Below are positions 24,084-32,818 of a stretch of DNA of 35,582 nucleotides, piece after piece. Source of the DNA: an uncultured Gammaproteobacteria bacterium (lineage in GTDB: Bacteria; Pseudomonadota; Gammaproteobacteria; Steroidobacterales; Woeseiaceae); contig CAJXYT010000011.1 in the NCBI GenBank assembly GCA_913063505.1, positions 1-35,582 on the forward strand, written 5' to 3'. The position numbers and the translations under genes are program-made. A model generated the notes under the pieces. The model was not told the DNA's origin and ran no database searches. It worked only from the letters and a program-made list of their open reading frames with translations. How positions within the stretch are numbered: position 1 is the stretch's first letter; the number at the start of each line of letters is the position of its first letter.

Positions 24084-25661
24084 ATGCCTGACAATCTCTC
24101 AGAGAACCAGATACGCATTTTTGACACCACGTTACGTGATGGGGAGCAAGCCCCAGGCTGCAGCATGACGCTCAGTGAGAAACTACGTGTCGCAAAAGCG
24201 CTATCAGAGCTAAACGTCGACATCATTGAGGCCGGTTTTCCCGCTGCATCGCCGGGTGATTTCGAATCCGTGAAAGCCATTGCGGATCGAAATTTTGGCC
24301 CGGTGATTTGCGGTCTTGCGCGGTGTAACGCCGCTGATATTGAGAGGGTCCACGCTGCGGTTAAGGGCGCCGATAATCATCGTATCCACGTATTTGTAGC
24401 GACCAGCGCGATCCATCGCGAGTACAAACTCAAGATGGCTAAAGATGAAATAATAAAGAGCGCTGTTGGAGCAATAAAAATCGCTCGGGAGCTCTGTGAC
24501 GATGTCGAATTTTCGCCGGAAGACGCGTCACGAACAGAGTTGTCGTATCTAGCAGAGGTGGTGTCGGCAGCGATTGAAGCAGGCGCGAGCACAGTGAATA
24601 TTCCTGACACCGTGGGCTACACGGTTCCGGCAGAGTTCAATCGCTTGTTCTGCTACCTCAAAGAGCATGTCGCTCGAATCAACGAGATCACACTCAGCGT
24701 ACATTGTCATAACGACTTGGGTATGGCCGTTGCAAATAGCCTTGCTGCTGTCGGTGCAGGTGCACGTCAAATCGAATGCACAATCAATGGTATTGGTGAG
24801 CGAGCCGGAAATTGTAGTCTTGAAGAAGCCGTTATGGCGATCAAGACGCGCTCAGAATTTTTCGGAGTCTGCACCAAGATAGACACGACCCGCCTGTACC
24901 CTACTTCAAGGTTGGTTTCGAATATCACGGGCATGCACCCTCCTCGCAACAAAGCGATCGTTGGTGAGAATGCATTCTCACACGAAGCGGGTATACATCA
25001 GCACGGTATGCTGCAACATGCATCAACCTACGAAATCATGCGTCCAGAGGATGTCGGCCTGAGTCACTCAAATCTGATTCTCGGTAAACACAGCGGCCGG
25101 CATGCATTTCGGGATCGCGCAAAGGAGTTAGGTTTCGAGCTCGACGACTTTGAAATCAATCGAGCGTTTCAGGATTTCAAGAAACTTGCGGACAAGAAAA
25201 AGGATATCTATGACGGTGATATTGAATCGATTATCATGAATGCCAGCGGTTCGGCTTCCGGACCATGGTCTCTTAAGTCTCTGGAAATTCAAACCCATAC
25301 AGATCAACCCGCGACAGCGACAGTAACTCTTGTAGGTGAAGACGGGGTTGATGTCTCTGAGTCGGCGCACGGTGATGGTCCTGTCGCTGCTGCACTTCAG
25401 GCTTTGGAGCGCGCGACTGGTGTCGACATGATTTTGCTAAACTTCGAGCTACACAGTGCCTCGAGCGGTGAGGACGCTCAAGGTGAAGTGACCGTCACTG
25501 TGGAAATCAACGGCCAAATTTTTCGTGGCCGCGGTGCAAGCGTCGACATTGTCGAGGCTGGTTGTCGCGCTGGCCTTGAGGTTATGAATCGTACACTCCG
25601 TCGCAGAGCGCGTGGCGAAACGAACGCTGATAGCACCCAGTCAGCGCACGCAACTATTTAA
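24084..25661 (+). CDS. leuA: 2-Isopropylmalate synthase
   Basis: A 525-residue LeuA, the committed step of Leu synthesis (acetyl-CoA plus 2-ketoisovalerate). The TIM-barrel part has [12 protein letters not shown] (14-25) with catalytic R18 and D19 and the metal-binding HCHND (207-211). The NGIGERAGN loop and the [13 protein letters not shown] and GKHSGRHAF motifs follow. The C-terminal third is the LeuA dimer regulatory domain that gives feedback inhibition by Leu. Length is normal. GGAG (24072-24075) precedes the ATG by 8 bases; the gene follows ilvC by 30 bases. Its product pathway continues with leuCD and leuB. Confidence 0.97.
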   Translation: MPDNLSENQIRIFDTTLRDGEQAPGCSMTLSEKLRVAKALSELNVDIIEAGFPAASPGDFESVKAIADRNFGPVICGLARCNAADIERVHAAVKGADNHRIHVFVATSAIHREYKLKMAKDEIIKSAVGAIKIARELCDDVEFSPEDASRTELSYLAEVVSAAIEAGASTVNIPDTVGYTVPAEFNRLFCYLKEHVARINEITLSVHCHNDLGMAVANSLAAVGAGARQIECTINGIGERAGNCSLEEAVMAIKTRSEFFGVCTKIDTTRLYPTSRLVSNITGMHPPRNKAIVGENAFSHEAGIHQHGMLQHASTYEIMRPEDVGLSHSNLILGKHSGRHAFRDRAKELGFELDDFEINRAFQDFKKLADKKKDIYDGDIESIIMNASGSASGPWSLKSLEIQTHTDQPATATVTLVGEDGVDVSESAHGDGPVAAALQALERATGVDMILLNFELHSASSGEDAQGEVTVTVEINGQIFRGRGASVDIVEAGCRAGLEVMNRTLRRRARGETNADSTQSAHATI

Positions 25662-25686
25662 TTTCAATTTACTTTGGATTTTAAAC

Positions 25687-27087
25687 GTGAGTAGCAAAAG
25701 AACCCTCTTCCAGAAGGTATGGGATGACCATATCGTAGTTGCAGAATCGCCAGAGACACCCGCAATTCTCTACATCGATTTACATATTGTTCATGAGGTC
25801 ACCACGCCCCAAGCGTTCTCGGTACTTCGGGAGTTCGGCCTACCCGTGCGTAGGCCTGACCTGACATTACCAACACTGGATCACTCGACTCCGACTACTC
25901 CCGTATCTTCATACGAAGACCTCCTGGTGGCGGGTGTTAGTGCAGCCAATCAAGTTCGACAGATGGAGAAAAACTGCGAGGAATTCGGTCTCGACTTACT
26001 GGGCTACGGAAGTGGCAAGCGCGGCATCGTTCACGTCATAGGCCCAGAACTCGGCGCTACACAGCCTGGTAAGACCATTGTCTGCGGTGACAGTCATTCC
26101 AGTACTCATGGCGCGTTTGGGGCTCTTGCGTTTGGAATTGGTACCACCGAAGTCGGTCACGTTCTGGCCACTCAATGTTTGCTGCAGCGCGCCCCCAAGA
26201 CGCTCGAAGTCAATATAGAGGGCGAGCTTCCCGATGGCGTGACGGCCAAAGATCTAATTCTTGCTGTCATAGGCCAGATCGGCGTTAACGGCGGTACAGG
26301 CCACGTCATTGAATACCGCGGTAAAGCGATCGAGGCGCTCGATATGGACAGCCGGATGACGATTTGTAATATGTCGATTGAAGCCGGCGCCCGTGCAGGC
26401 ATGATTGCTCCAGACCAGATAACATTTGACTACCTTAAGGGTCGACCGAAATCACCAAAGGGAAGCGAGTGGGATGCGGCGGTGGAGCGTTGGAAGGAGT
26501 TGCGATCCGATGATGGCGCCGAGTTCGACAAATCGGTCACATTACATGCTGGTGATCTGAAACCGATGGTCACCTTCGGAACGAATCCCGGGATGGTCGT
26601 CGGTATTGACGAGCTTATTCCAAACGAAAATGGCGCCAGTTTCAAAAAAGCATTAAATTACATGCAAGTCGAACCTGGAAAGCCGATGACTGAAATCGCT
26701 GTGGACATAGTTTTCGTCGGCAGTTGTACTAATGGTCGACTTTCCGATATCAAAGAAATCGCCCGAATCCTGAGTGGCCGTCGGATTGCTGACGGTGTTC
26801 GAATGCTGGTGGTTCCAGGCTCTGAGCTCGTAAAGAGGGAAGCAGAAGATCGCGGCCTCGATAAGGTCATAACGGCCGCAGGCGCAGAGTGGCGCGAAGC
26901 AGGTTGCTCAATGTGTATTGCGATGAACGGTGACATAGTGAAACCGGGGCAACTTTGCGTCAGTACAAGCAATCGAAACTTCGAAGGCCGCCAAGGTGTC
27001 GGCGCCAGAACGGTATTAGCAAGCCCGGCAACCGCTGCCGCATCCGCTGTTACCGGTTATGTTTGCGACCCAAGGATCTTTTCATGA
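25687..27087 (+). CDS. leuC: 3-Isopropylmalate dehydratase large subunit
   Basis: A 466-residue LeuC, aconitase family. The [4Fe-4S] ligands are C347 (GSCTNGR), C407 and C410 (GCSMCIAMN), the same numbering as the E. coli enzyme. That agreement supports the GTG start at 25687; an open frame extends upstream to 25612 inside leuA, but those residues do not belong to the family. Other motifs: [21 protein letters not shown] and [10 protein letters not shown]. With LeuD it isomerises 2- to 3-isopropylmalate. The ribosome-binding site is weak. The stop overlaps the leuD ATG (ATGA). Confidence 0.96.
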   Translation: MSSKRTLFQKVWDDHIVVAESPETPAILYIDLHIVHEVTTPQAFSVLREFGLPVRRPDLTLPTLDHSTPTTPVSSYEDLLVAGVSAANQVRQMEKNCEEFGLDLLGYGSGKRGIVHVIGPELGATQPGKTIVCGDSHSSTHGAFGALAFGIGTTEVGHVLATQCLLQRAPKTLEVNIEGELPDGVTAKDLILAVIGQIGVNGGTGHVIEYRGKAIEALDMDSRMTICNMSIEAGARAGMIAPDQITFDYLKGRPKSPKGSEWDAAVERWKELRSDDGAEFDKSVTLHAGDLKPMVTFGTNPGMVVGIDELIPNENGASFKKALNYMQVEPGKPMTEIAVDIVFVGSCTNGRLSDIKEIARILSGRRIADGVRMLVVPGSELVKREAEDRGLDKVITAAGAEWREAGCSMCIAMNGDIVKPGQLCVSTSNRNFEGRQGVGARTVLASPATAAASAVTGYVCDPRIFS

Positions 27088-27659
27088 ATCCCGTCAGACG
27101 AATTCAAGGACGGACTGTGGTTCTGCCCAACCGAGACATCGACACGGATCAAATTATCGCTGCTAGGTATCTCACAACAACGACTAAAGAAGGTCTTGGG
27201 CAACACGCTTTTCACGACCTTCGATTTGACAAGGATGGTAATGAAAACCCCGATTGCATATTGAATCAGCCGGCTGCGGTAGGATGTTCCATCTTAATTA
27301 GCGGCAATAATTTCGGTTGTGGCTCCTCTCGTGAGCATGCCCCATGGGCGCTGCTGGATTATGGCTTTGAGGCTGTAATTTCAACCGAGATAGCCGATAT
27401 TTTTTGTAATAACTCCCTTAAGAACGGCCTGGTGGCGATTGTAATTGATGCCCAAACGCACGAATGGCTGATTCAGAACCCGGGCAGCGAAATTGGAATT
27501 GATATCGCAGCTGGGACCGTTACGCTTTCAGGTGGTCGATCGGTCGATTTTGCGATGGATAGTTTTGCACGTCATTGCTTACTTGAGGGAATTGACCAAC
27601 TGGGTTTCTTGCAACAGCAGTCAGCCGCCATCGAAGCATTCGAGGAAAAACGAAATTGA
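27084..27659 (+). CDS. leuD: 3-Isopropylmalate dehydratase small subunit
   Basis: A 191-residue LeuD. The N-terminus [30 protein letters not shown] and the [22 protein letters not shown] motif are diagnostic of the swivelling small subunit. The ATG at 27084 overlaps the leuC stop; a longer frame open upstream lies within leuC and is not family sequence. The subunit combines with LeuC. The end overlaps leuB (TTGA). Confidence 0.96.
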   Translation: MNPVRRIQGRTVVLPNRDIDTDQIIAARYLTTTTKEGLGQHAFHDLRFDKDGNENPDCILNQPAAVGCSILISGNNFGCGSSREHAPWALLDYGFEAVISTEIADIFCNNSLKNGLVAIVIDAQTHEWLIQNPGSEIGIDIAAGTVTLSGGRSVDFAMDSFARHCLLEGIDQLGFLQQQSAAIEAFEEKRN

Positions 27660-28717
27660 AAGCCCAGATCACTCTATTGCCGGGAGACGGTATTGGCCCG
27701 GAAGTAACGGATAGCGCGCGAAACGTTCTTGATTCTGTTGCATCAAAATTTGGTCATGAATTTGTATACGATAGCCAGCTCATTGGTGGCGCAGCTATCG
27801 ATACAGAGGGTAATCCCTTGCCGTCAGCAACCATCACGAGTTGCAAGAATGCTGACGCAGTATTCCTGGGCGCAGTCGGCGGACCAAAATGGTCCGACCC
27901 GAACGCGACAGTTCGACCGGAACAAGGCCTGCTCGGCATTCGTTCTGTTTTGGGCGTTTACGCAAATATTCGGCCAGTAAAAATCTATTCTGAGCTTGTT
28001 GAAGCTTCCCCGCTTAAGCCCGAGATTCTTGAAGGCGTCGACATGATTGTCGTAAGAGAGCTTACTGGCGGCATCTACTTCGGCGAAAAAACTCGCGATG
28101 CAACTTCTGCAAGTGATCTTTGCACCTACACGGTGGCCGAAGTAGAACGAATCGTAAGGGTCGCAGCAAGACTCGCGTCTGGACGTCAAGGTAAGTTGTG
28201 TTCGGTCGATAAAGCCAATGTATTAGAGACATCGCGCCTGTGGCGAGATGTGACAGACCGGTTGATGGCGGCCGAATACCCTGAAATCGAAGTTGAGACA
28301 TTGCTGGTGGATGCGGCCGCGATGCATCTTCTGAGTAGACCGTCGGAATTCGACGTGATTGTTACTGAGAATATGTTCGGTGATATCCTGACTGATGAAG
28401 CCTCAATGTTGGCAGGATCGCTTGGAATGCTACCCTCCGCGTCGCTGGGCGACAGCAAGGTCGGACTTTACGAGCCTATCCATGGATCGGCGCCCGATAT
28501 CGCTGGACGGGGTCTCGCAAATCCCTGTGCGTCAATCGCCAGCGTTGCACTGCTCTTACGCCATAGCCTCGGACTGGAGCAAGAAGCAACGGCCGTTGAG
28601 CGCGCTATCGCACGCGCAATCGGTGCTGGAGCGAGAACTGCCGACATCGCCTCAGACGGCGAATCACGTGTCTCCACGAGCGAGATGACGGCGGAGATCG
28701 TGCACAGTCTGAACTAG
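27656..28717 (+). CDS. leuB: 3-Isopropylmalate dehydrogenase
   Basis: A 353-residue LeuB. Motifs: [12 protein letters not shown] at the N-terminus, LGAVGGPKW, the substrate region [28 protein letters not shown], the metal-binding [25 protein letters not shown] and the NAD-binding [12 protein letters not shown]. It oxidises and decarboxylates 3-isopropylmalate to 2-ketoisocaproate. The start is a TTG overlapping the leuD stop; LeuB proteins begin at exactly this point ([10 protein letters not shown]). The stop lies in CTAG shared with the stop of the convergent metB gene. Confidence 0.97.
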   Translation: MKAQITLLPGDGIGPEVTDSARNVLDSVASKFGHEFVYDSQLIGGAAIDTEGNPLPSATITSCKNADAVFLGAVGGPKWSDPNATVRPEQGLLGIRSVLGVYANIRPVKIYSELVEASPLKPEILEGVDMIVVRELTGGIYFGEKTRDATSASDLCTYTVAEVERIVRVAARLASGRQGKLCSVDKANVLETSRLWRDVTDRLMAAEYPEIEVETLLVDAAAMHLLSRPSEFDVIVTENMFGDILTDEASMLAGSLGMLPSASLGDSKVGLYEPIHGSAPDIAGRGLANPCASIASVALLLRHSLGLEQEATAVERAIARAIGAGARTADIASDGESRVSTSEMTAEIVHSLN

Positions 28718-29922
28718 GCGTAAGCGGCCGCTAAGGGCGGCTGTATTTCAGATGCTTTTGCTGCCGTAAGAGCTGACAACAGGTCGTCAATCAAATCCTC
28801 GCTGCTCTCGATACCCACTGACAGTCGAATCAGGTTTTGCCCGATGCCCGCGATCGCCAGTGCTTCTTCACTGACTGGTGCGTGCGTCATTGTGGCAGGG
28901 TGGCAGACGAGACTCTCGACTCCACCAAGCGATTCTGCCAACGAGAAGTACTTAAGGCCTTCTACGAAGGCGCGAATTACCTCTTGCCCACCATCAAGCT
29001 CAAAACTCACCATTCCGCCAAATCCACGCTGCTGACGTTTGGCAATATCATGACCTGGGTGAGATTCGAGACCAGGGTAGTAAACACGGTTAACCTGCTC
29101 ATGATCATTCAGAACATTGGCAATCAGGCTGGCATTTTCCTCATGCTGCCGAATTCGAGGATGCAATGTACGAATGCCGCGCAGCGTTAGAAAGCTGTCA
29201 AAAGGCGCTCCTGTGACCCCAATACAATTGGCCCAGTAGGCTATTTTCTCGGCGAGTTCATCAGTCGCCGCTATCAGGCAGCCACCGACCACATCGCTGT
29301 GCCCATTTAAATACTTGGTGGTTGAGTGAATCACCAGATCAGCGCCAAACTCGATCGGGTTTTGCAGGGCTGGTGAAAGAAAGGTGTTGTCGACTGCGAA
29401 AAGAGCACCCACGTCGCCCGCAACAGCAGCGATTTTTTCAATATCGACAATTCGAAGTAGTGGATTGGACGGTGTTTCGGAGAGAACTATTTTTGGCCGG
29501 CACTGACAGGCATTGAAGAGCGCTTGCTCGTCAGTCTGATCCACGAAAATGACCTTGTACAGCCCCCTTTTCGATTGTTGCTCGAATAATCTATACGCAC
29601 CACCGTAACAGTCATGCGGTGCAATGATCGTGTCGCCTGGCTCAAGGAGTTGCGTCAGCAGCGTAAGTGCTGCCATGCCCGATGACGTCACTACAGCGCC
29701 CGCCCCGCCTTCCAGTTCTGCCATAGCATCCGCCAGCGCGTCACGCGTCGGATTGCCTGAGCGGGTGTAGTCATATTCCCGCTTTTCGCCAAATCCAGCG
29801 AAAGTAAAATTGGATGATAAGTGTAATGGCGGCACGACCGCGCCGTGCTGTGTGTCCGATTCCATGGACGCACGTACCGCTCTCGTCGCTTTGCTTGCCG
29901 GGGTGGTCATTTGGGTCTTCAC
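28714..29922 (-). CDS. metB: Cystathionine gamma-synthase (MetB type)
   Basis: A 402-residue PLP enzyme of the Cys/Met metabolism family. Features: [23 protein letters not shown] with Y106, [12 protein letters not shown] with D178, the PLP lysine K203 in [12 protein letters not shown], and [19 protein letters not shown]. The whole follows E. coli MetB closely, so it should join an activated homoserine (O-succinyl or O-acetyl) to Cys, or act as a direct sulfhydrylase; sequence alone does not separate these. GGAG (complement of 29929-29932) lies 6 bases before the GTG start, which decides against the ATG at 29910. It is a single-gene unit controlled by a SAM-I riboswitch upstream. Confidence 0.92.
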   Translation of the reverse strand: MKTQMTTPASKATRAVRASMESDTQHGAVVPPLHLSSNFTFAGFGEKREYDYTRSGNPTRDALADAMAELEGGAGAVVTSSGMAALTLLTQLLEPGDTIIAPHDCYGGAYRLFEQQSKRGLYKVIFVDQTDEQALFNACQCRPKIVLSETPSNPLLRIVDIEKIAAVAGDVGALFAVDNTFLSPALQNPIEFGADLVIHSTTKYLNGHSDVVGGCLIAATDELAEKIAYWANCIGVTGAPFDSFLTLRGIRTLHPRIRQHEENASLIANVLNDHEQVNRVYYPGLESHPGHDIAKRQQRGFGGMVSFELDGGQEVIRAFVEGLKYFSLAESLGGVESLVCHPATMTHAPVSEEALAIAGIGQNLIRLSVGIESSEDLIDDLLSALTAAKASEIQPPLAAAYA

Positions 29923-29932
29923 TTTAAGCTCC

Positions 29933-30057
29933 GTAGCTAATCAAACTTGCTCATCGGAACCCTGCGAAGCCCGCAAGGGAGGGGTACTGCCCTTCTCCCG
30001 CGGACGGGACGTTGCAGTTACCCTCATCATTCGATGCCCTCAAAAAACTGAGTAGAG
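29933..30057 (-). promoter_or_regulatory. metB leader: expression platform of the riboswitch
   Basis: About 125 bases between aptamer and ribosome-binding site. The first hairpin (CGATGC/GCATCG at 30032-30037 and 30057-30062, inner CTCA/TGAG) reuses the 3' half of aptamer stem P1, so the two exclude each other. Two further GC hairpins compete for the same GGG (29977-29979): GGGAG..GGG/CCC..CTCCC (29977-29999) and CCC.GCG/CGC..GGG (29960-29979). None is followed by a proper T-run, so control may be translational or Rho-dependent; I cannot tell which. Confidence 0.5.
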
Positions 30058-30149
30058 CATCGCAGGAGTTGGCACCTTTTCAGAATGGTTAGTTCTGAAG
30101 GTTGCCCCGGAGTCGTCGGGCCTATCCCTCGACCGGTCTCGATGAGTAG
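30058..30149 (-). ncRNA. SAM-I (S-box) riboswitch aptamer upstream of metB
   Basis: Read on the minus strand, the conserved SAM-I core is complete. P1 pairs CATCG (30140-30144) with CGATG (30058-30062). The kink-turn/pseudoknot region reads GAGGGATAGGCCCGACGA, then CCGGGGCAACC. P3 is a perfect 7-bp stem, TTCAGAA/TTCTGAA. The 3' core reads AAGGTGCCAACTCC. These segments match the S-box consensus (GAGGGA..GGCCC..GA, GGCAACC, GGTGC.AA.TCC) nearly base for base. Placement before metB is the expected regulon: high S-adenosylmethionine should repress methionine synthesis. Confidence 0.95.
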
Positions 30150-30154
30150 CAGCA

Positions 30155-30184
30155 ATCTTAGGCGCGTCAGTTACTCGAGGTCAA
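30155..30184 (-). promoter_or_regulatory. Promoter of riboswitch-metB transcript
   Basis: On the minus strand TTGACC (complement of 30179-30184) and TAAGAT (complement of 30155-30160) are separated by 18 bases. The expected transcription start, about 30148, falls right at the 5' end of the SAM-I aptamer, which independently supports the call. Confidence 0.7.
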
Positions 30185-30253
30185 GGACTTGTTAATCTTT
30201 TTTATTTGTGCCGCTTGAAACTGCCTTCTGAGTCCTTGCTATCGATCGCTGAT

Positions 30254-30281
30254 TGTATTAGTGTACTATCACGTTAATACA
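30254..30281. promoter_or_regulatory. Palindromic candidate operator before the his operon
   Basis: TGTATTA (30254-30260) and TAATACA (30275-30281) are exact reverse complements; inside them GTG (30261-30263) and CAC (30270-30272) also pair. The element ends 11 bases before the ATG of the TrpR/YerC-family gene and overlaps where a plus-strand promoter would be expected. It is a good candidate for autoregulation by that protein, but binding is inferred only from position and symmetry. Confidence 0.5.
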
Positions 30282-30292
30282 TTGGTACAGAC

Positions 30293-30598
30293 ATGAAGCC
30301 CAATCGAAACGAATCGAATCACCAGCAGCAGCGTGCCGAAGAGGCCCTTTTTAAAGCGATGGCGGTCTTGCAGAGCACCAAAGAGGTTCGAATTTTCCTC
30401 AAAGATCTATGCACGCCCGCTGAACTGCAGGCTTTGGTCGATCGATGGCAAGTCGTCGAATACCTTCAGAAAGAACTACCCTATAGAAAAATCCATGACC
30501 TTACGGGCGTTAGCGTTACCACGATCGGACGGGTCGCACGTTGCCTCGCGGACGGTGCCGGCGGCTACCGTGCGGCGATAGACATAATTTCTCACTAA
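30293..30598 (+). CDS. TrpR/YerC-YecD family DNA-binding regulator
   Basis: A 101-residue all-helical protein of the Trp-repressor superfamily, YerC/YecD branch. Seen: FLKDLCTPAELQALVDRWQVVEYLQ (35-59) and a helix-turn-helix YRKIHDLTGVSVTTIGRVARCL (64-85), followed by the GGYRAAI tail typical of YerC-like proteins. It lies 10 bases upstream of hisG in the same direction. YerC-type proteins have been proposed as histidine-responsive repressors in other bacteria; the context here supports that role. No His-rich leader peptide is present, in keeping with repressor control. The ATG start has only a poor ribosome-binding site. The ligand is not determined; tryptophan-binding cannot be excluded. 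Confidence 0.88.
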   Translation: MKPNRNESNHQQQRAEEALFKAMAVLQSTKEVRIFLKDLCTPAELQALVDRWQVVEYLQKELPYRKIHDLTGVSVTTIGRVARCLADGAGGYRAAIDIISH

Positions 30599-30608
30599 AG
30601 GAACCTCA

Positions 30609-31511
30609 ATGGAATACTCCGAGCAACGCATTAAAATTGCGGTTCAAAAATCCGGGCGCCTAACAGACCACTCAATTGATCTTTTGGAGCGATGTGGCCT
30701 GAAAGTGACTAGGAGCAAAGACAAGCTAATTTGCTATGGCGAAAATATGCCGATCGACCTACTTCTGGTGAGGGATGACGACATTCCGGGGTTGGTTAGT
30801 GATGATGTCTGTGATCTCGGTATCGTCGGCCTGAACGTCGTTGAGGAAAAACGACTTAAGTTGGAGCAAGAAGGCTCCAAGGGTATGTTCAAACATATTT
30901 TCGAGCTGGATTTTGGCCAATGCAGGCTTTCAATTGCAGCACCGGAGAACGTCCAATACAATGGTCCGAAATCATTAGAAAATACAAGAATTGCAACTAG
31001 TTACGTTAGTTTATTGACAGACTACCTTACTAAAAATTCGATCACTGCGGAAGTGGTATTTCTCTCCGGTGCTGTCGAGATAGCACCAAAACTCGGGCGC
31101 GCTGACTTCATCTGTGATCTAGTCTCATCGGGCAACACATTGCGTGCAAACGCACTCAGAGAGGTGGCCGTTCTTCTTGAGAGTGAAGCTGTAGTAATAC
31201 AGACACTGGCTCCATTGGGTGATGAAAAACAGGCGCTGGTAGACAAAATTATTCAACGGCTTGATGGCGTCCTTAAGGTACATGACAGCAAATACATCAT
31301 GCTCCACGCTCCACGCTCCGCACTGCCCCAGATTCGCGCCCTTCTGCCCGGCTCTGAGGTCCCTACAGTGATGCCTCTCGAGGGCAACGATGACAAAGTT
31401 GCCATTCACGCAGTTTGCCGTGAAAACGTCTTTTGGGAAACGCTCGAAAACCTGAAAGCCGCAGGCGCAAGCTCCTTACTCGTCTTGCCGGTCGAAAAGA
31501 TGCTGGCCTGA
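30609..31511 (+). CDS. hisG: ATP phosphoribosyltransferase, long form
   Basis: A 300-residue HisG, the first step of His synthesis (ATP plus PRPP). The N-terminal part reads RIKIAVQKSGRLTDHSIDLLERCGL, then LLVRDDDIPGLVSDDVCDLGIVGLNVVEE. The PRPP loop region is GAVEIAPKLGRADFICDLVSSGNTLRANAL. The last about 75 residues form the regulatory domain of long-form HisG, which gives His feedback inhibition, so no HisZ is needed. AAAGGA lies just upstream of the ATG. hisD follows 2 bases later. Confidence 0.96.
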   Translation: MEYSEQRIKIAVQKSGRLTDHSIDLLERCGLKVTRSKDKLICYGENMPIDLLLVRDDDIPGLVSDDVCDLGIVGLNVVEEKRLKLEQEGSKGMFKHIFELDFGQCRLSIAAPENVQYNGPKSLENTRIATSYVSLLTDYLTKNSITAEVVFLSGAVEIAPKLGRADFICDLVSSGNTLRANALREVAVLLESEAVVIQTLAPLGDEKQALVDKIIQRLDGVLKVHDSKYIMLHAPRSALPQIRALLPGSEVPTVMPLEGNDDKVAIHAVCRENVFWETLENLKAAGASSLLVLPVEKMLA

Positions 31512-31513
31512 TA

Positions 31514-32818
31514 ATGCGTCTTCAAATCTCATCATGGGAAGACCTCAGTGCGAAGCAGCAAAGCGCATTGTTAAGGCGACCGCAGGCGTCTCAGGATGCC
31601 GCGATTCGCGCTCAGGCTGTCGAAATTATAGGGGCCGTTCGCGCAGGTGGCGACCGTGCGCTTTTCGAGCTAACCCAAAAATACGATGGCGTCAGCATTC
31701 AGGAGCTTCGCGTTACAGAAGCCGAACTGGACTCAGCGAGTAAGCAACTGTCGTCTGATGAGCTTGCAGCAATCAGCCTTGCGGTAGCCAACGTGAGGCG
31801 TTTTCACGAGTTGCAAATACCATCGCCAATCGACGTTGAAACGATGCCGGGTGTGCGCTGCGAGCGGATTAGTCAGCCACTGGACGCTGTCGGACTGTAT
31901 GTTCCTGCCGGCACTGCTCCGTTGCCGTCCGCGGCAATAATGCTGGCGATTCCAGCTAATATCGCAGGCTGCCCAAGGATCATCCTTTGTACACCACCGC
32001 AACCAGACGGCACTGCAGATCCGGCAATTCTGGCTGCAGCAAAATGCTCCGGCGTCACTGAAATATACAAAGTCGGGGGGGCGCAAGGAATCGCTGCAAT
32101 GGCATACGGAACGACGAGTATTGCCAAGGTCCGAAAAGTATTTGGACCGGGTAATGCATGGGTAACTGCGGCGAAATCGATCGTCAGCGCGGATCCCGAT
32201 GGCCCCGCCATTGACTTACCCGCTGGGCCGTCCGAGGTTCTTGTCATCGGTGACAAGTCAGCATCCGCCGAATTCATCGCGGCAGACTTGCTGTCCCAGG
32301 CCGAGCACGGTGTAGATTCCCAAGTCTTATTCGTAACGACTGATGCGGATCTGGCAACGGCCGTTCAGATAGAAACGAATGACCAATTATCAGGTCTTTC
32401 TCGGGCGGATACTGCGAGCGCCGCACTCGAGAACTCACATATCATTGTGACAGCCAGCATCGAGTCGGCGATACAAATAAGTAATCGCTATGCTCCGGAG
32501 CATCTGATCCTGCAAACCGAGTACCCACGGGAGTTACTGGCATCGGTTCGAAATGCTGGCTCGGTCTTTGTTGGACGGTGGACCCCGGAAGCAGTCGGGG
32601 ACTACTGCAGCGGTACTAATCATGTCTTACCCACCTACGGCTACGCAAATACCTATAGTGGGTTGGGTGTTGAACAGTTTATGCGTCAAATGACTATCCA
32701 AGAGTTAACTCGAGATGGCCTCGCCAGCCTCGGCAATGCGGTGGCCTGCCTTGCAGGCCTCGAGGGACTGGATGCCCACGCGGCTGCCGTGAGTCGCCGC
32801 CTCGAGGCCTCGAAGTGA
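31514..32818 (+). CDS. hisD: Histidinol dehydrogenase
   Basis: A 434-residue HisD, performing the last two oxidations of the pathway. Motifs: VGLYVPAGTAPLPSAAIMLAIPA, GGAQGIAAMAYGT, KVFGPGNAWVTAAK, DLPAGPSEVLVIGD, LLSQAEHGVDSQVLFVT, YAPEHLIL, and GDYCSGTNHVLPT. The Zn-binding and catalytic segments all look intact. The ATG at 31514 is chosen: family proteins start close to this point, while the open frame extending back to 31433 lies inside hisG. The stop overlaps hisC (GTGA). Confidence 0.96.
   Translation: MRLQISSWEDLSAKQQSALLRRPQASQDAAIRAQAVEIIGAVRAGGDRALFELTQKYDGVSIQELRVTEAELDSASKQLSSDELAAISLAVANVRRFHELQIPSPIDVETMPGVRCERISQPLDAVGLYVPAGTAPLPSAAIMLAIPANIAGCPRIILCTPPQPDGTADPAILAAAKCSGVTEIYKVGGAQGIAAMAYGTTSIAKVRKVFGPGNAWVTAAKSIVSADPDGPAIDLPAGPSEVLVIGDKSASAEFIAADLLSQAEHGVDSQVLFVTTDADLATAVQIETNDQLSGLSRADTASAALENSHIIVTASIESAIQISNRYAPEHLILQTEYPRELLASVRNAGSVFVGRWTPEAVGDYCSGTNHVLPTYGYANTYSGLGVEQFMRQMTIQELTRDGLASLGNAVACLAGLEGLDAHAAAVSRRLEASK

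Noticed and set aside
25612-25686. Upstream extension of leuC into leuA
   Set aside because: Ligand numbering (C347, C407, C410) matches the family only with the GTG at 25687; the extension is leuA in another frame.
26955-27083. Upstream extension of leuD into leuC
   Set aside because: The extra residues are leuC read in another frame; LeuD proteins begin at the ATG at 27084, which overlaps the leuC stop.
28722-28745. GCCGC/GCGGC hairpin after leuB as a leuB terminator
   Set aside because: It lies in the metB coding sequence, the stem is short, and only scattered T follow.
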